Positions 1-7,580 of a stretch of DNA of 54,253 nt are shown piece by piece. The DNA comes from Actinomycetes bacterium. Lineage in GTDB: Bacteria; Actinomycetota; Actinomycetes; Propionibacteriales; Propionibacteriaceae. Every line of letters begins with the position of its first letter. Within the stretch, counting starts at the first letter, position 1. The stretch spans positions 1 through 54,253 of the forward strand of contig JAEWOI010000028.1 in NCBI GenBank assembly GCA_023460935.1. The letters run 5' to 3'. The position numbers and the translations under genes were made by a program. The notes under the pieces are model-generated. The model was not told the DNA's origin, made no database searches, and saw only the letters and a program-made list of their open reading frames with translations.

Positions 1-152
1 GTGTTGCCGTGGGCGTGTCGGTCGGCGTTGCGGTCGGCGTGTCGGTGGGGGTCGCCGTGGGCGTGTCGGTCGGCGTCGCGGTCGGCGTGTCAGTGGGGGT
101 CGCCGTGGGCGTGTCAGTGGGGGTCGCCGTGGGCGTGTCCGTTGGCGTGGGC
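1..152. repeat. 24-bp tandem repeat array (six units)
   Basis: About six 24-bp units occupy bases 9-152, with a partial unit before base 9. Units 1 and 3 resemble each other, as do units 2 and 4, giving a 48-bp higher-order period. Each unit encodes TPTDTPTA on the minus strand. The array continues past the window start, so the total copy number cannot be read here. Confidence 0.9.
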
Positions 153-523
153 GTCGGGGTCTCCCACGGCGGCACGGTGGTGGGAGAGGTCTCGGTTGGC
201 AGCGGTCCCGGCTCGGTCGGTTCCTCCGTCGGCGGTGCCGACTGCGTCGGTTCCGGCCGTGGCGGATCGGCACGCGACGCCGTGGCTGTGGGACGCGGGC
301 CGGAGGTCGGGCTGACGTACGGGGTGGGCACCACAGTCTGGGACGGGCTAATGGTCGCCGTCGGCGGCAGCGTCTGCGGGGCGCCCGAGGAGGGGCTCAC
401 CGTCACCGTCGGCCGCACGGGGTCACCGGTGGTGACCAGCGGGGCTCCGGAGCGGGGAGGCGCGACAAGCGCGCCAGCGGCAACACACGCTGCCGCGGCA
501 AGCCAGACGCCCGCCTTCGCCAT
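1..523 (-). CDS. Secreted Thr/Pro-repeat protein, C-terminus cut by window
   Basis: Reading leftward from an ATG at 523, an open frame of at least 174 codons runs off the window edge. It begins with a hydrophobic Ala-rich stretch (MAKAGVWLAAAACVAAGALV) that looks like a signal peptide. A Pro/Thr/Ser-rich region follows, and from about residue 120 there are tandem copies of an eight-residue TPTDTPTA unit. Such low-complexity Thr/Pro segments usually act as extended, often glycosylated stalks holding an exported domain away from the cell. The functional domain, if any, lies outside the window. The complementary strand is also open here and would read Gly-Val-Ser-Val repeats. I take that as a shadow, because only the minus reading has a signal peptide and a plausible start. 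Confidence 0.7.
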   Translation of the reverse strand, partial: MAKAGVWLAAAACVAAGALVAPPRSGAPLVTTGDPVRPTVTVSPSSGAPQTLPPTATISPSQTVVPTPYVSPTSGPRPTATASRADPPRPEPTQSAPPTEEPTEPGPLPTETSPTTVPPWETPTPTPTDTPTATPTDTPTATPTDTPTATPTDTPTATPTDTPTATPTDTPTAT

Positions 524-562
524 CGCTTAATCCCCCACTGCAGTGGCTACTCGACAACAACT

Positions 563-1465
563 CTACTTCGCCGGCGCGACCAGTCGCCAGCGCCGTTGTT
601 CGAGGTCGAGGTTCGTTCTCGCCTGCCCCGACCACAGCCGCCTGCCGACCGGGGTTCGGTAGAGCGGCTGCACCGACAATAACCGCTCCACCACGCCCAG
701 GCGACCGGATGCGAAGACGGGGTCCGGCAATTGCTGGTGCTCGAGCCGGACATTCCGCACGTAGTAGTGGTAGCGGCCGGGCGGCTGCCCGAGCACCGCC
801 AGGTCGGCGTCCACCACCAGCGCGCCCGCGTGGTCGCCCGGCTCGGGAGAGTGTCCTGCGGTCAACAGCACCAGCCGGTGCACCTCTTCAACCTCCGCGC
901 GCGGCAGTCCCGCCGCCTCCAGCTCGGCTTGCGCAAGCTCGGCCGAGCGCTCCTCGTCGCTGCCGGGGGACCCCGCGTAGACCGCGTCGTGGAACCACAG
1001 GGCGAGTGCCACCGGACGGGACGGCTCCCCGTCGCTGATCGCGGCCAGGGCGTCCAGCGCGTGCGCCAGGTGCCGGACGTCGTGGTAGTGCCGGTGGGGC
1101 TCCTGCCAGCGTTCGAGCAGCTCTCGCCCGAGCGCGGCCGACCCCGGCAGCAGCCGATCCCAGGCCGCAGCCAGCCGGGGCAGGACCTGCTGGGGCCGGG
1201 GCGTGCGCGCCGGCTTGCGTACCCTGAGGCCTCCGGCCACCAGGCGGCGCAGCAACTCCGTGGCTGGCACCGGCGCAGCCCCGGCTGCCACCAACTCCTG
1301 GTGGTGTCGCTCGGCCACGTCGTAGTGGTCGTGGTCGAACGCACGGATCGGCACGTCGTTGGTGTCGGCGAACGCGAACAGCTCCTCCAGCGAGGCGTCG
1401 GAGACCAGATGGGAGAACCGGGTGCCGTGCGCCGGCCAGAGCGGCGGGTCGATCAGCACCACCAC
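563..1465 (-). CDS. DUF4031 - HD-domain fusion protein
   Basis: This 300-residue protein has two parts. Residues 1-85 match DUF4031, a short domain of unknown function that opens with (V)VLIDPPLWPAHGTRFSHL. Residues from about 95 onward look like a predicted HD-type metal-dependent phosphohydrolase: HRHYHDVRHL near residue 123 and ALWFHDAVY near 155 supply the His and His-Asp pairs expected for metal ligands. HD proteins of this group hydrolyse phosphomonoesters or nucleotides, but the substrate here is unknown. The start is one of three consecutive GTG codons. It lies 10 bp after the PEBP gene, so the two are probably co-transcribed. The fold assignment is fairly sure; the function is not. 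Confidence 0.8.
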   Translation of the reverse strand: MVVLIDPPLWPAHGTRFSHLVSDASLEELFAFADTNDVPIRAFDHDHYDVAERHHQELVAAGAAPVPATELLRRLVAGGLRVRKPARTPRPQQVLPRLAAAWDRLLPGSAALGRELLERWQEPHRHYHDVRHLAHALDALAAISDGEPSRPVALALWFHDAVYAGSPGSDEERSAELAQAELEAAGLPRAEVEEVHRLVLLTAGHSPEPGDHAGALVVDADLAVLGQPPGRYHYYVRNVRLEHQQLPDPVFASGRLGVVERLLSVQPLYRTPVGRRLWSGQARTNLDLEQRRWRLVAPAK

Positions 1466-1475
1466 GGCTGCGTCC

Positions 1476-1940
1476 TCAGCCCGGGTTCAAAAAGAGCGCG
1501 GTGAAGGCCGCGCTGTCGAGCACGCTGAAGCTGAGGGTCAGCCGGGCCACGGCGCTGGTGGCGCCGTCGGGGACGTCCAGCCGGTCGACGTCGACAGCGA
1601 ACACCGTGAACACGTAGTGGTGTGCCGGGCCGGGCGGCGGCCAGGGGCCGCCCCAGCCGGGGTAGCCGTAGTCATTGGCCCAGGTACGGGCGCCCTCCGG
1701 CAGCGGTGCGCCCTCTGCGAGCGAGGTGACACCTGCCGGGATGTCGGTGACCACCCAGTGCCACCAGCCGCTGCCCGTTGGGGCGTCAGGGTCGAAGCAG
1801 GTGATCGCGTAGCTCCGCGTCCCCTCCGGTGCGCCCGACCAGGCCAGCGCGGGGGAGACGTTCGCCCCGCCCACGCCCGGCTCGGCGTAGCGGGAGTCGA
1901 TCACGGCGTTGGGGGCGATGCTGTCGCTGCTGAGCTCCAT
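1476..1940 (-). CDS. YbhB/YbcL family Raf kinase inhibitor-like (PEBP) protein
   Basis: A 154-residue phosphatidylethanolamine-binding-protein family member, the usual length for bacterial YbhB-type proteins. The family signature is visible: NVSPALAWSGAPEGTRSYAI followed by CFDPDAPTGSGWWHWVVTDI, which forms the anion-binding pocket, and later HHYVFTVFAVD. A longer frame extends upstream, but the ATG at 1940 is chosen because GAGGAGG lies a few bases before it and the extension is Arg/Pro-rich and unlike the family. Bacterial PEBPs have no settled biochemical role. It heads a two-gene operon with the DUF4031-HD gene. Confidence 0.88.
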   Translation of the reverse strand: MELSSDSIAPNAVIDSRYAEPGVGGANVSPALAWSGAPEGTRSYAITCFDPDAPTGSGWWHWVVTDIPAGVTSLAEGAPLPEGARTWANDYGYPGWGGPWPPPGPAHHYVFTVFAVDVDRLDVPDGATSAVARLTLSFSVLDSAAFTALFLNPG

Positions 1941-2017
1941 CGGTCCTCCTCGACGGTTGGTCCCGCGGCCAGCTAACCACGCCGGGCGCGCGGTGTCATC
2001 GCCCGATCGGGCAGGAT

Positions 2018-2629
2018 GTGGGCGTGGCTCCCGAGTTGCCCCCGCTGGGCACGCACCAGGTGATCGTCCCCCTCCCGCAACTCGACCTCGACGACCTCGT
2101 CCCGGCCTGCGAGGTGCTGTGGCAGGAGGGTTTCCGCGTCTGGTCCGTGGCGGCCGGCGAGGCCGGCCAGTTGCCCGGGCTGCTGCGGTTCTTCGGACGC
2201 AGGGCACACATCGGCGTGCACGCCGCCCGCGAGGCGGCGGACGTGGTCGGTGCCGCGGCCGCCGGTGCGGCGTTCGCGGCGTGCGACTACCTGCTGCCGG
2301 CCCTGGTCGCGGCGGCACCCGAACTGCCGGTGGTGCTGGGCGGCCTCACCCCATCGGAGCTGCGGGCCGGGCTGGACGCCGGCGCAGCAGCGGTGCAGCT
2401 GGTGCCGACCGAGGCCTTCGGGACGGCGTACGCGCGCAGCCTGCCGGAGTTGCTGCTGCCGGCACCGCTGATCGCAACCGGCCGGCTGGAGCGCTACCAG
2501 GCCGAGCTGTGGCTGGAGGCCGGCGCCGCCGGAGTCTGCCCGAGGGAGCTGGTGGGCCACGAGCTGGTCAGTGGTGACAGCCTCGCGGGCCTGCGGGCGA
2601 AGTTGCAGCAGTGGCGGCTGGGCGACTGA
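2018..2629 (+). CDS. KDPG-aldolase-like protein lacking the catalytic lysine
   Basis: The 203-residue product follows the TIM-barrel layout of 2-dehydro-3-deoxy-phosphogluconate/4-hydroxy-2-oxoglutarate aldolases. Segments VIVPLPQLDLDDLVPACEVL and VVLGGLTPSELRAGLDAGA align with Eda strands. The Schiff-base lysine position, in the Eda motif FKFFPAEA, reads VQLVPTEA here, so Lys is replaced by Gln. The Glu/Arg-containing EVTLRT motif and the GAGTVL motif are also missing. I therefore call it a non-catalytic or repurposed homologue. The start is GTG at 2018 or GTG at 2024; CAGGAT just upstream could be a -10 for a leaderless message. Its stop codon abuts that of the convergent gene (TGATCA at 2627-2632). 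Confidence 0.72.
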   Translation: MGVAPELPPLGTHQVIVPLPQLDLDDLVPACEVLWQEGFRVWSVAAGEAGQLPGLLRFFGRRAHIGVHAAREAADVVGAAAAGAAFAACDYLLPALVAAAPELPVVLGGLTPSELRAGLDAGAAAVQLVPTEAFGTAYARSLPELLLPAPLIATGRLERYQAELWLEAGAAGVCPRELVGHELVSGDSLAGLRAKLQQWRLGD

Positions 2630-3001
2630 TCAGCGGCCGGCGCGGCGCCTGGCGGTGAAGCGCATCAGCGAACCGATCGCGAAGAAGGCGAGGACGCTGC
2701 CGAGCAGTCCGCCACCCACCACCCAGGCCAGCTGCACCCAGCGCTCGCCCTCCTCGTCCACCGGGCGCCGCGTCGGGGCGGGGGCAGGAGTGGGGGATTG
2801 GCTGACACTCGGGGACGGGCTGGGCTTCGGGGTCTTCTTCGGCTTCGGCTTCTTGGTGGCCAGCGGTTCGGGGTGCGCGCCGGCCACCGGGGCCGCCGGC
2901 CGGTCCACAGCGTGGCCGGACGCAGGGGTGCCGGACGCAGGGGTGCCGCCAAGGGCCAGGGTCAGGGCCAGAGCCACCAGCGCCACCGCCACTGCTCTCA
3001 C
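2630..3001 (-). CDS. Small secreted, C-terminally membrane-anchored protein
   Basis: Start is GTG at 3001, preceded by TTGGAGG at good spacing; a longer upstream frame lacks such support. The 123-residue product has an N-terminal signal-like hydrophobic helix, a Lys/Pro/Ser-rich linker (KKPKPKKTPKPSPSPS), and a C-terminal transmembrane segment (VQLAWVVGGGLLGSVLAFFA) ending in basic residues. There is no LPXTG motif. The middle is too short and repetitive to hold a folded domain. I do not recognise a family; it may be a small envelope-spanning accessory protein. Confidence 0.6.
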   Translation of the reverse strand: MRAVAVALVALALTLALGGTPASGTPASGHAVDRPAAPVAGAHPEPLATKKPKPKKTPKPSPSPSVSQSPTPAPAPTRRPVDEEGERWVQLAWVVGGGLLGSVLAFFAIGSLMRFTARRRAGR

Positions 3002-3170
3002 GGAACCTCCAAGGGGCCTGGACGACGTCGTCGCAACCGGGTTGGTCAGCAGCAGTATTCCCGATGTGGCGCCCCTTCGGGGGCAGGGCGATGCCCGGCG
3101 CAGTTGCCCGGGGTTGTTCCTTAAGTTACCCTGAGAATCCCTTTTGGTTTCTGTCAGGACGGTTGTGCCG

Positions 3171-4103
3171 ATGTACCAGCCCCGACGGGTCGCTGACCCG
3201 ATCGAACCGGCTGTCGCCACCCCTGCCCAGCACCTGCCCCACTCGAGCGGCCCCCGCCGGGCCCTGCCGACGCTCACCGACCGCCTGTTCACCAGGGGCG
3301 GGGTGACGCTCGCTGTGATCACCGCCTCAGCGACCGCCGGTGCCGTGGTGGTCGGCAGCACCGGTGGTTCTGCCGTGGCGCTGGGCGTCCCGTCCCAGGA
3401 GCAGGCGGCCGCGCTGGCCGAGCTCGCGACGGCGGCCCCCGTGCCCCGGGCGCTCAACGCCGAGCAGCTGGCCGAACCGGCCACGGCGGTGACGGCCAAG
3501 AAGGCCAGTGCCACGCTGCTCAGCCTCACCCGCATGTACACCACCGGGTCGCTCAACGTCCGGGCCAAGGCCAGCACGAAGAGCAAGCAGATCGGGCGGG
3601 TGGAGATTGGCGCCAGGGTCAGCGCCACAGCAGAGATCGACGGCAAGTACCGGATGATCGAGTTCGACGACGGCTTCGGGTGGGTGCTGGCCGGCGAGCT
3701 GTCCGACTCCGCCCCGGTCGAGGCCGCGGGCACCACCATGGCAGCCTGTTCGCGCGGATCGCGGGTGGAGAGCCGGCTGCGCAAGGACACCGTCCACATC
3801 TACCGGTCGGTGTGCGCGCTGTTCCCAGCGGTCAACTCCTACGGCGGCTGGCGCTCCGGTGGGCTGCCGTTCCACAAGAACGGGCGGGCGCTGGACATCA
3901 TGCTCACCCCCCGGGCGGAGAGTGCGCTCGGCTGGCGGATCGCGAAGTACCTGATCAAGCACTCCCGCGACTTCAACATCGACCACATCATCTTCGAGCA
4001 GAAGATCTGGACGCCGCGCTCCCCGCACTGGCGCCACATGGCCGACCGGGGCAGCCTGAACGCCAACCACTACAACCACGTCCACGTCGCCATCAGGGCC
4101 TGA
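3171..4103 (+). CDS. Secreted SH3-domain protein with M15-like C-terminal domain
   Basis: A 310-residue exported protein. A hydrophobic segment near residues 45-70 (LAVITASATAGAVVVG) is probably the signal/anchor. A bacterial SH3-like domain follows at about 125-180 (GSLNVRAKASTKSKQIG), typical of cell-wall binding. The C-terminal domain (about 190-310) has FHKNGRALDIM and NHVHVAI, which fit the HxxxxxxD and HxH zinc ligands of D-Ala-D-Ala peptidase M15-type folds and resemble the ARB_07466/VldE-like domain of other actinomycetes. A role in peptidoglycan binding or cleavage is inferred. The ATG at 3171 is preferred over a TTG at 3144. A hairpin follows the gene. Confidence 0.78.
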   Translation: MYQPRRVADPIEPAVATPAQHLPHSSGPRRALPTLTDRLFTRGGVTLAVITASATAGAVVVGSTGGSAVALGVPSQEQAAALAELATAAPVPRALNAEQLAEPATAVTAKKASATLLSLTRMYTTGSLNVRAKASTKSKQIGRVEIGARVSATAEIDGKYRMIEFDDGFGWVLAGELSDSAPVEAAGTTMAACSRGSRVESRLRKDTVHIYRSVCALFPAVNSYGGWRSGGLPFHKNGRALDIMLTPRAESALGWRIAKYLIKHSRDFNIDHIIFEQKIWTPRSPHWRHMADRGSLNANHYNHVHVAIRA

Positions 4104-4111
4104 CTGCGGTC

Positions 4112-4132
4112 GTTGCCCCGGCCCGGGGCAAC
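4112..4132 (+). terminator. Hairpin terminator after the SH3/M15-like gene
   Basis: GTTGCCCC (4112-4119) pairs with GGGGCAAC (4125-4132) around a five-base loop, nine bases after the stop codon. There is no T-tract, which is usual for high-G+C actinomycete terminators. Confidence 0.6.
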
Positions 4133-4167
4133 CTCGCACTCGCGGGTGCAGCACGGGGCGGAATCGT

Positions 4168-4173
4168 TAGGCT
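4168..4173 (+). promoter_or_regulatory. -10 element (TAGGCT) for leaderless pgi
   Basis: TAGGCT ends six bases before the pgi ATG, with no Shine-Dalgarno sequence between. This places the predicted transcription start at or next to the A of the start codon. Confidence 0.6.
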
Positions 4174-4179
4174 GGCTGC

Positions 4180-5859
4180 ATGAGCGAACTGGTTGATCCC
4201 ACCACCACCGAAGCCTGGCAGCGGCTGACCGAGCTCGCCGGAGCGCTCGAACCGGACCTGCGCGGCTGGTTCGCTGCAGATCCGGGGCGGGCCCAGCGGT
4301 TCACCTTCACCGCAGGCGACCTGCACGTCGACCTGTCCAAGAACCTCGTCGACGACGACATCCTCGGCGCCCTGACCGACCTCGGCCACCAGGTCGGCCT
4401 CGAGGCGCGCCGCGACGCGATGTACGCCGGCGAGCGGATCAACGTCACCGAGGACCGCTCGGTACTGCACACGGCCCTGCGCCGCCCCCGCACCGACTCG
4501 CTGGTGGTCGACGGCAACGACGTGGTCGCGCAGGTGCACGAGGTGCTGGACCGGGTCTACGACTTCGCCGGCCGGGTTCGCAGCGGCCAGTGGAAGGGCG
4601 TCACCGGAGCCCGGATCAAGACGGTGGTGAACATCGGCATCGGCGGCTCCGACCTCGGCCCGGTGATGGTGTACGAGGCGCTGCTGCCCTACGTGCAGGC
4701 CGGCCTGGAGTGCCGGTTCGTTTCCAACATCGACCCGACCGACGTGGCGGAGAAGACCGCCGACCTCGACCCGGCCACGACGCTGTTCATCGTCGCGTCC
4801 AAGACCTTCACGACCCTGGAGACCTTGACCAACGCCCGGATGGCGCGGGCGTGGCTGCTGCGCGAGCTGCGCGCGGCCGGCGCCATCGACGATTCCGAGG
4901 AACTGGCCGGCGAAGCCATCAGCAAGCACTTCGTCGCGGTGTCCACCGCCCTGGACAAGGTGGCGGAGTTCGGCATCGACCCGGCCAACGCCTTCGGCTT
5001 CTGGGACTGGGTCGGCGGCCGGTACTCGGTGGACTCCGCCGTGGGCACCTCACTCGCCGTGGCCCTGGGACCGGAGGCGTTCGCCGACTTCCTCGCCGGC
5101 TTCCACGTCATCGACCGGCACTTCGCCGAAGCGCCGCTGGAGCACAACGTCCCGGCCCTGATGGGCCTGCTCAACGTCTGGTACGTCAACTTCCTCAAGG
5201 CTGGCAGCCACGCCGTGCTGCCCTACGCGCAGTACCTGCACCGCTTCGCCGCCTACCTGCAGCAGCTCACCATGGAGTCCAACGGCAAGGGCGTGCGGCT
5301 GGACGGCTCCCCCGTCGTCACCGAGACCGGCGAGATCTTCTGGGGCGAGCCCGGCACCAACGGCCAGCACGCCTTCTACCAGCTGATCCACCAGGGCACG
5401 CAGCTGATCCCGGCCGACTTCATCGCCGTCGCCACTCCCGCCCACCCGATCACGGACGGCGACGCGGACGTGCACGAGCTGTTCCTGAGCAACTTCTTCG
5501 CCCAGACCAAGGCGCTCGCGTTCGGCAAGACCGCAGCAGAGGTCCGCGCCGAGGGGACCGCGGAGGAGATCGTGCCGGCCCGGGTGTTCCCCGGCAACCG
5601 GCCCACCACCTCGATCATGGCGCCGGCGCTGACCCCGTCCGTCGTGGGCCAGTTGATCGCCCTCTACGAGCACATCACGTTCACCCAGGGCGTCGTGTGG
5701 GGGATCAACAGCTTCGACCAGTGGGGCGTGGAACTGGGCAAGCAGCTGGCGCTCCAGATCGCCCCTGCGGTCGCCGGCGACGAGACCGCACTGGCCGCGC
5801 AGGACCCGTCAACGCAGGGCCTGGTCCGTTACTACCTGCAGCATCGCACCCGCGGCTGA
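4180..5859 (+). CDS. pgi: Glucose-6-phosphate isomerase
   Basis: The 559-residue product interconverts glucose-6-phosphate and fructose-6-phosphate in the cytoplasm and has the full length of the enzyme. Recognisable signatures are VVNIGIGGSDLGPVMVYEAL (phosphate-binding region), WDWVGGRYSVDSAVG (the PGI motif) and the C-terminal region GINSFDQWGVELGKQLA with the conserved lysine. The gene is monocistronic. It starts at ATG 4180 with no ribosome-binding site but with a -10 element six bases upstream. It feeds glycolysis and, through fructose-6-phosphate, cell-envelope sugar synthesis. Identity is secure. Confidence 0.97.
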   Translation: MSELVDPTTTEAWQRLTELAGALEPDLRGWFAADPGRAQRFTFTAGDLHVDLSKNLVDDDILGALTDLGHQVGLEARRDAMYAGERINVTEDRSVLHTALRRPRTDSLVVDGNDVVAQVHEVLDRVYDFAGRVRSGQWKGVTGARIKTVVNIGIGGSDLGPVMVYEALLPYVQAGLECRFVSNIDPTDVAEKTADLDPATTLFIVASKTFTTLETLTNARMARAWLLRELRAAGAIDDSEELAGEAISKHFVAVSTALDKVAEFGIDPANAFGFWDWVGGRYSVDSAVGTSLAVALGPEAFADFLAGFHVIDRHFAEAPLEHNVPALMGLLNVWYVNFLKAGSHAVLPYAQYLHRFAAYLQQLTMESNGKGVRLDGSPVVTETGEIFWGEPGTNGQHAFYQLIHQGTQLIPADFIAVATPAHPITDGDADVHELFLSNFFAQTKALAFGKTAAEVRAEGTAEEIVPARVFPGNRPTTSIMAPALTPSVVGQLIALYEHITFTQGVVWGINSFDQWGVELGKQLALQIAPAVAGDETALAAQDPSTQGLVRYYLQHRTRG

Positions 5860-5896
5860 GGCGCGGGGCGATGCGGCCGGGGCCGGACGCCTCGGC

Positions 5897-5902
5897 TAAG
5901 AT
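5897..5902 (+). promoter_or_regulatory. -10 element (TAAGAT) for the ABC exporter operon
   Basis: TAAGAT lies 48 bases before the permease start. The predicted message has a leader of about 40 nt that contains the purine-rich ribosome-binding site GAGGAGGGGA at 5931-5940. Confidence 0.5.
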
Positions 5903-5949
5903 CGCGCTGACCGGGCATTCCGTCCGGAAAGAGGAGGGGACGTCGCTCC

Positions 5950-6795
5950 ATGTCTTTGGCTGCTCTCGCCGAAGCACGTGGTCTGCACCGCGTGGGTGCG
6001 AGGCCCCCCTTCTTCAAGTACCTGAAGCAGACCTGGGACCGGCGGCAGTTCGCTTTCACCCTGGCCAAGTTCCGGATGCGTTCCTCCCTGGAGGCCAACC
6101 GGCTGGGGATCCTGTGGCTGGTGCTGCGCCCGGTGCTGAACGCGCTGATCTACGGGCTGATCTTCGGTGCGCTGCAGGGCCCGCGGCGCCCGGAGGGCTA
6201 CGCGGCCTACGTCGTCGTCGGGGTGTTCTTCTTCCACTTCTTCTCCGGCTGCATGACCAGTGGCGCCAAGTCGATCACCGGCAACCGGTCGCTGGTGCAG
6301 TCGCTGTCCTTCCCAAGGCTCACCCTGCCGTTGGCGACGATCCTGCAGGAGCTGCTTTCGTTCCTGATCACGTTCGTGGTGATGCTGGGAATCGTGATGG
6401 TGTTCGGCCACCTGCCCGACTGGGACTGGTTGCTGCTGATCCCGCTGGTGGTGCTGTTCACCCTGTTCAACGCCGGCGTGGCGCTGATCTGCGCCCGGCT
6501 GACCGTGCATGTGCGCGACCTGACCCAGGTGCTGCCGTTCGTCACCAGGATGCTGTTCTACACCTCCGGGGTGCTGTTCAACGTCAACACCATCCTCGAA
6601 GGCCACCCGCAGATCCTGGCCGCATTCGACTACTACCCGGTCTACCAGGTGCTGCAGCTGGCCCGGCACATCCTCACCGACACCGCGGTCTACCAGCCGC
6701 ACTACTGGTGGTTCCTCACCGGTATCTCGCTGGTCACGTTCGTCGTCGGAGTGGTCTTCTTCTGGGTGGCCGAGGAGCGTTACGGCCGTGACTGA
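5950..6795 (+). CDS. ABC-2 type permease of a polysaccharide/teichoic acid exporter (TagG/Wzm-like)
   Basis: A 281-residue integral membrane protein with about six predicted transmembrane segments and the ABC-2 polysaccharide-export layout. An amphipathic N-terminus leads into SLEANRLGILWLVLRPVLNA, the characteristic entry into the first helix. Later segments include YAAYVVVGVFFFHFF and VLPFVTRMLFYTSGVLFNV, and the C-terminus is short. It should form the channel half of an exporter that moves undecaprenyl-linked glycopolymer across the membrane. The ATPase gene overlaps its 3' end by 8 bp, so the two are coupled. GAGGAGG precedes the ATG. Confidence 0.92.
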   Translation: MSLAALAEARGLHRVGARPPFFKYLKQTWDRRQFAFTLAKFRMRSSLEANRLGILWLVLRPVLNALIYGLIFGALQGPRRPEGYAAYVVVGVFFFHFFSGCMTSGAKSITGNRSLVQSLSFPRLTLPLATILQELLSFLITFVVMLGIVMVFGHLPDWDWLLLIPLVVLFTLFNAGVALICARLTVHVRDLTQVLPFVTRMLFYTSGVLFNVNTILEGHPQILAAFDYYPVYQVLQLARHILTDTAVYQPHYWWFLTGISLVTFVVGVVFFWVAEERYGRD

Positions 6796-7564
6796 ACCGA
6801 TCGAGGCGACGCAGCAGCAGACCGACTCTGGGGAGCGCCGGCCGGTCGTGATCGTCGACGACCTGCACGTGAAGTACCGCGCGTACTCCTCGGGCAAGGC
6901 CACCCGCGGCGCGAGGAGCGGCCTGCTGGTGAAGACCAGGGGCATCCGGGAGGTGCACGCCCTGCGCGGGGTGTCGTTCACGGCGTACGAGAACGAGTCG
7001 ATCGGCGTGATCGGCTCCAACGGCTCGGGCAAGTCGACGCTGATGCGGGCGATCGTCGGCCTGACCCCACCGGCGGGCGGCGCGGTCTACGCCAGCAGCC
7101 GGCCCAACATGCTCGGCATCGGCGCGGCCCTGCTCGGGGAGCTGTCCGGGGAGCGCAACATCGTCCTCGGCGGGCTGGCGCTCGGCTTCACCAAGGCCCA
7201 GATCGCCTCGTTGCGCGACCAGATCGTGGAGTTCGCCGAGCTGGAGGACTTCATCGACCTGCCGATGCGCACGTACTCCTCCGGCATGTCGGCCCGGCTG
7301 AAATTCTCGATCGCTGCCTCCCGCAACCACGAGATCCTGATCATCGACGAAGCCCTGTCCGTCGGTGACCGGCGGTTCCGGTCCCGCAGCGAGGCGCGGA
7401 TCCGGGAGATCCGCGACAACGCCGGCACGGTGTTCCTGGTCTCGCACTCGATGGGCACGATCCGCAGCACCTGCAACCGGGTGCTGTGGCTGAACAAGGG
7501 CGTGCTGCAGATGGACGGCCCGACCGACGAGGTCATCTCGGCCTACGAGGAGTCCCGCCGCTGA
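6788..7564 (+). CDS. ABC transporter ATP-binding protein (TagH/Wzt-like)
   Basis: The 258-residue ATPase partner of the preceding permease. It has Walker A IGSNGSGKST near residue 76, the signature YSSGMSARL near 163, Walker B EILIIDEALSVGD near 183, and the switch His in FLVSHSMG. The DEALSVGD variant, in place of DEPTSGLD, is typical of polysaccharide and teichoic acid exporters. The protein has no long C-terminal extension, so it lacks the carbohydrate-binding module found in some Wzt proteins. It starts with GTG inside the permease gene. It energises export of the polymer made by the downstream locus. Confidence 0.93.
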   Translation: MTEPIEATQQQTDSGERRPVVIVDDLHVKYRAYSSGKATRGARSGLLVKTRGIREVHALRGVSFTAYENESIGVIGSNGSGKSTLMRAIVGLTPPAGGAVYASSRPNMLGIGAALLGELSGERNIVLGGLALGFTKAQIASLRDQIVEFAELEDFIDLPMRTYSSGMSARLKFSIAASRNHEILIIDEALSVGDRRFRSRSEARIREIRDNAGTVFLVSHSMGTIRSTCNRVLWLNKGVLQMDGPTDEVISAYEESRR

Positions 7565-7580
7565 AGGCTGCGGCCCGGGC

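Noticed and set aside
1..152. CRISPR-like regularity of the 24-bp units
   Set aside because: The units are contiguous with no unique spacers and keep a reading frame, so this is a coding tandem repeat.
9..530. Plus-strand open frame encoding Gly-Val-Ser-Val repeats
   Set aside because: It is the complement of the Thr/Pro repeat gene, has no ribosome-binding site or plausible domain, and the minus frame has a signal peptide.
3002..3799. N-terminal extension of the small anchored protein
   Set aside because: Would lie antisense to the SH3/M15-like gene and place a signal peptide inside the chain; GTG 3001 has a good ribosome-binding site.
4590..6791. 733-codon plus-strand open frame across pgi and the permease
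   Set aside because: Out-of-frame shadow of pgi and the permease; product is Arg/Pro-rich without domains.
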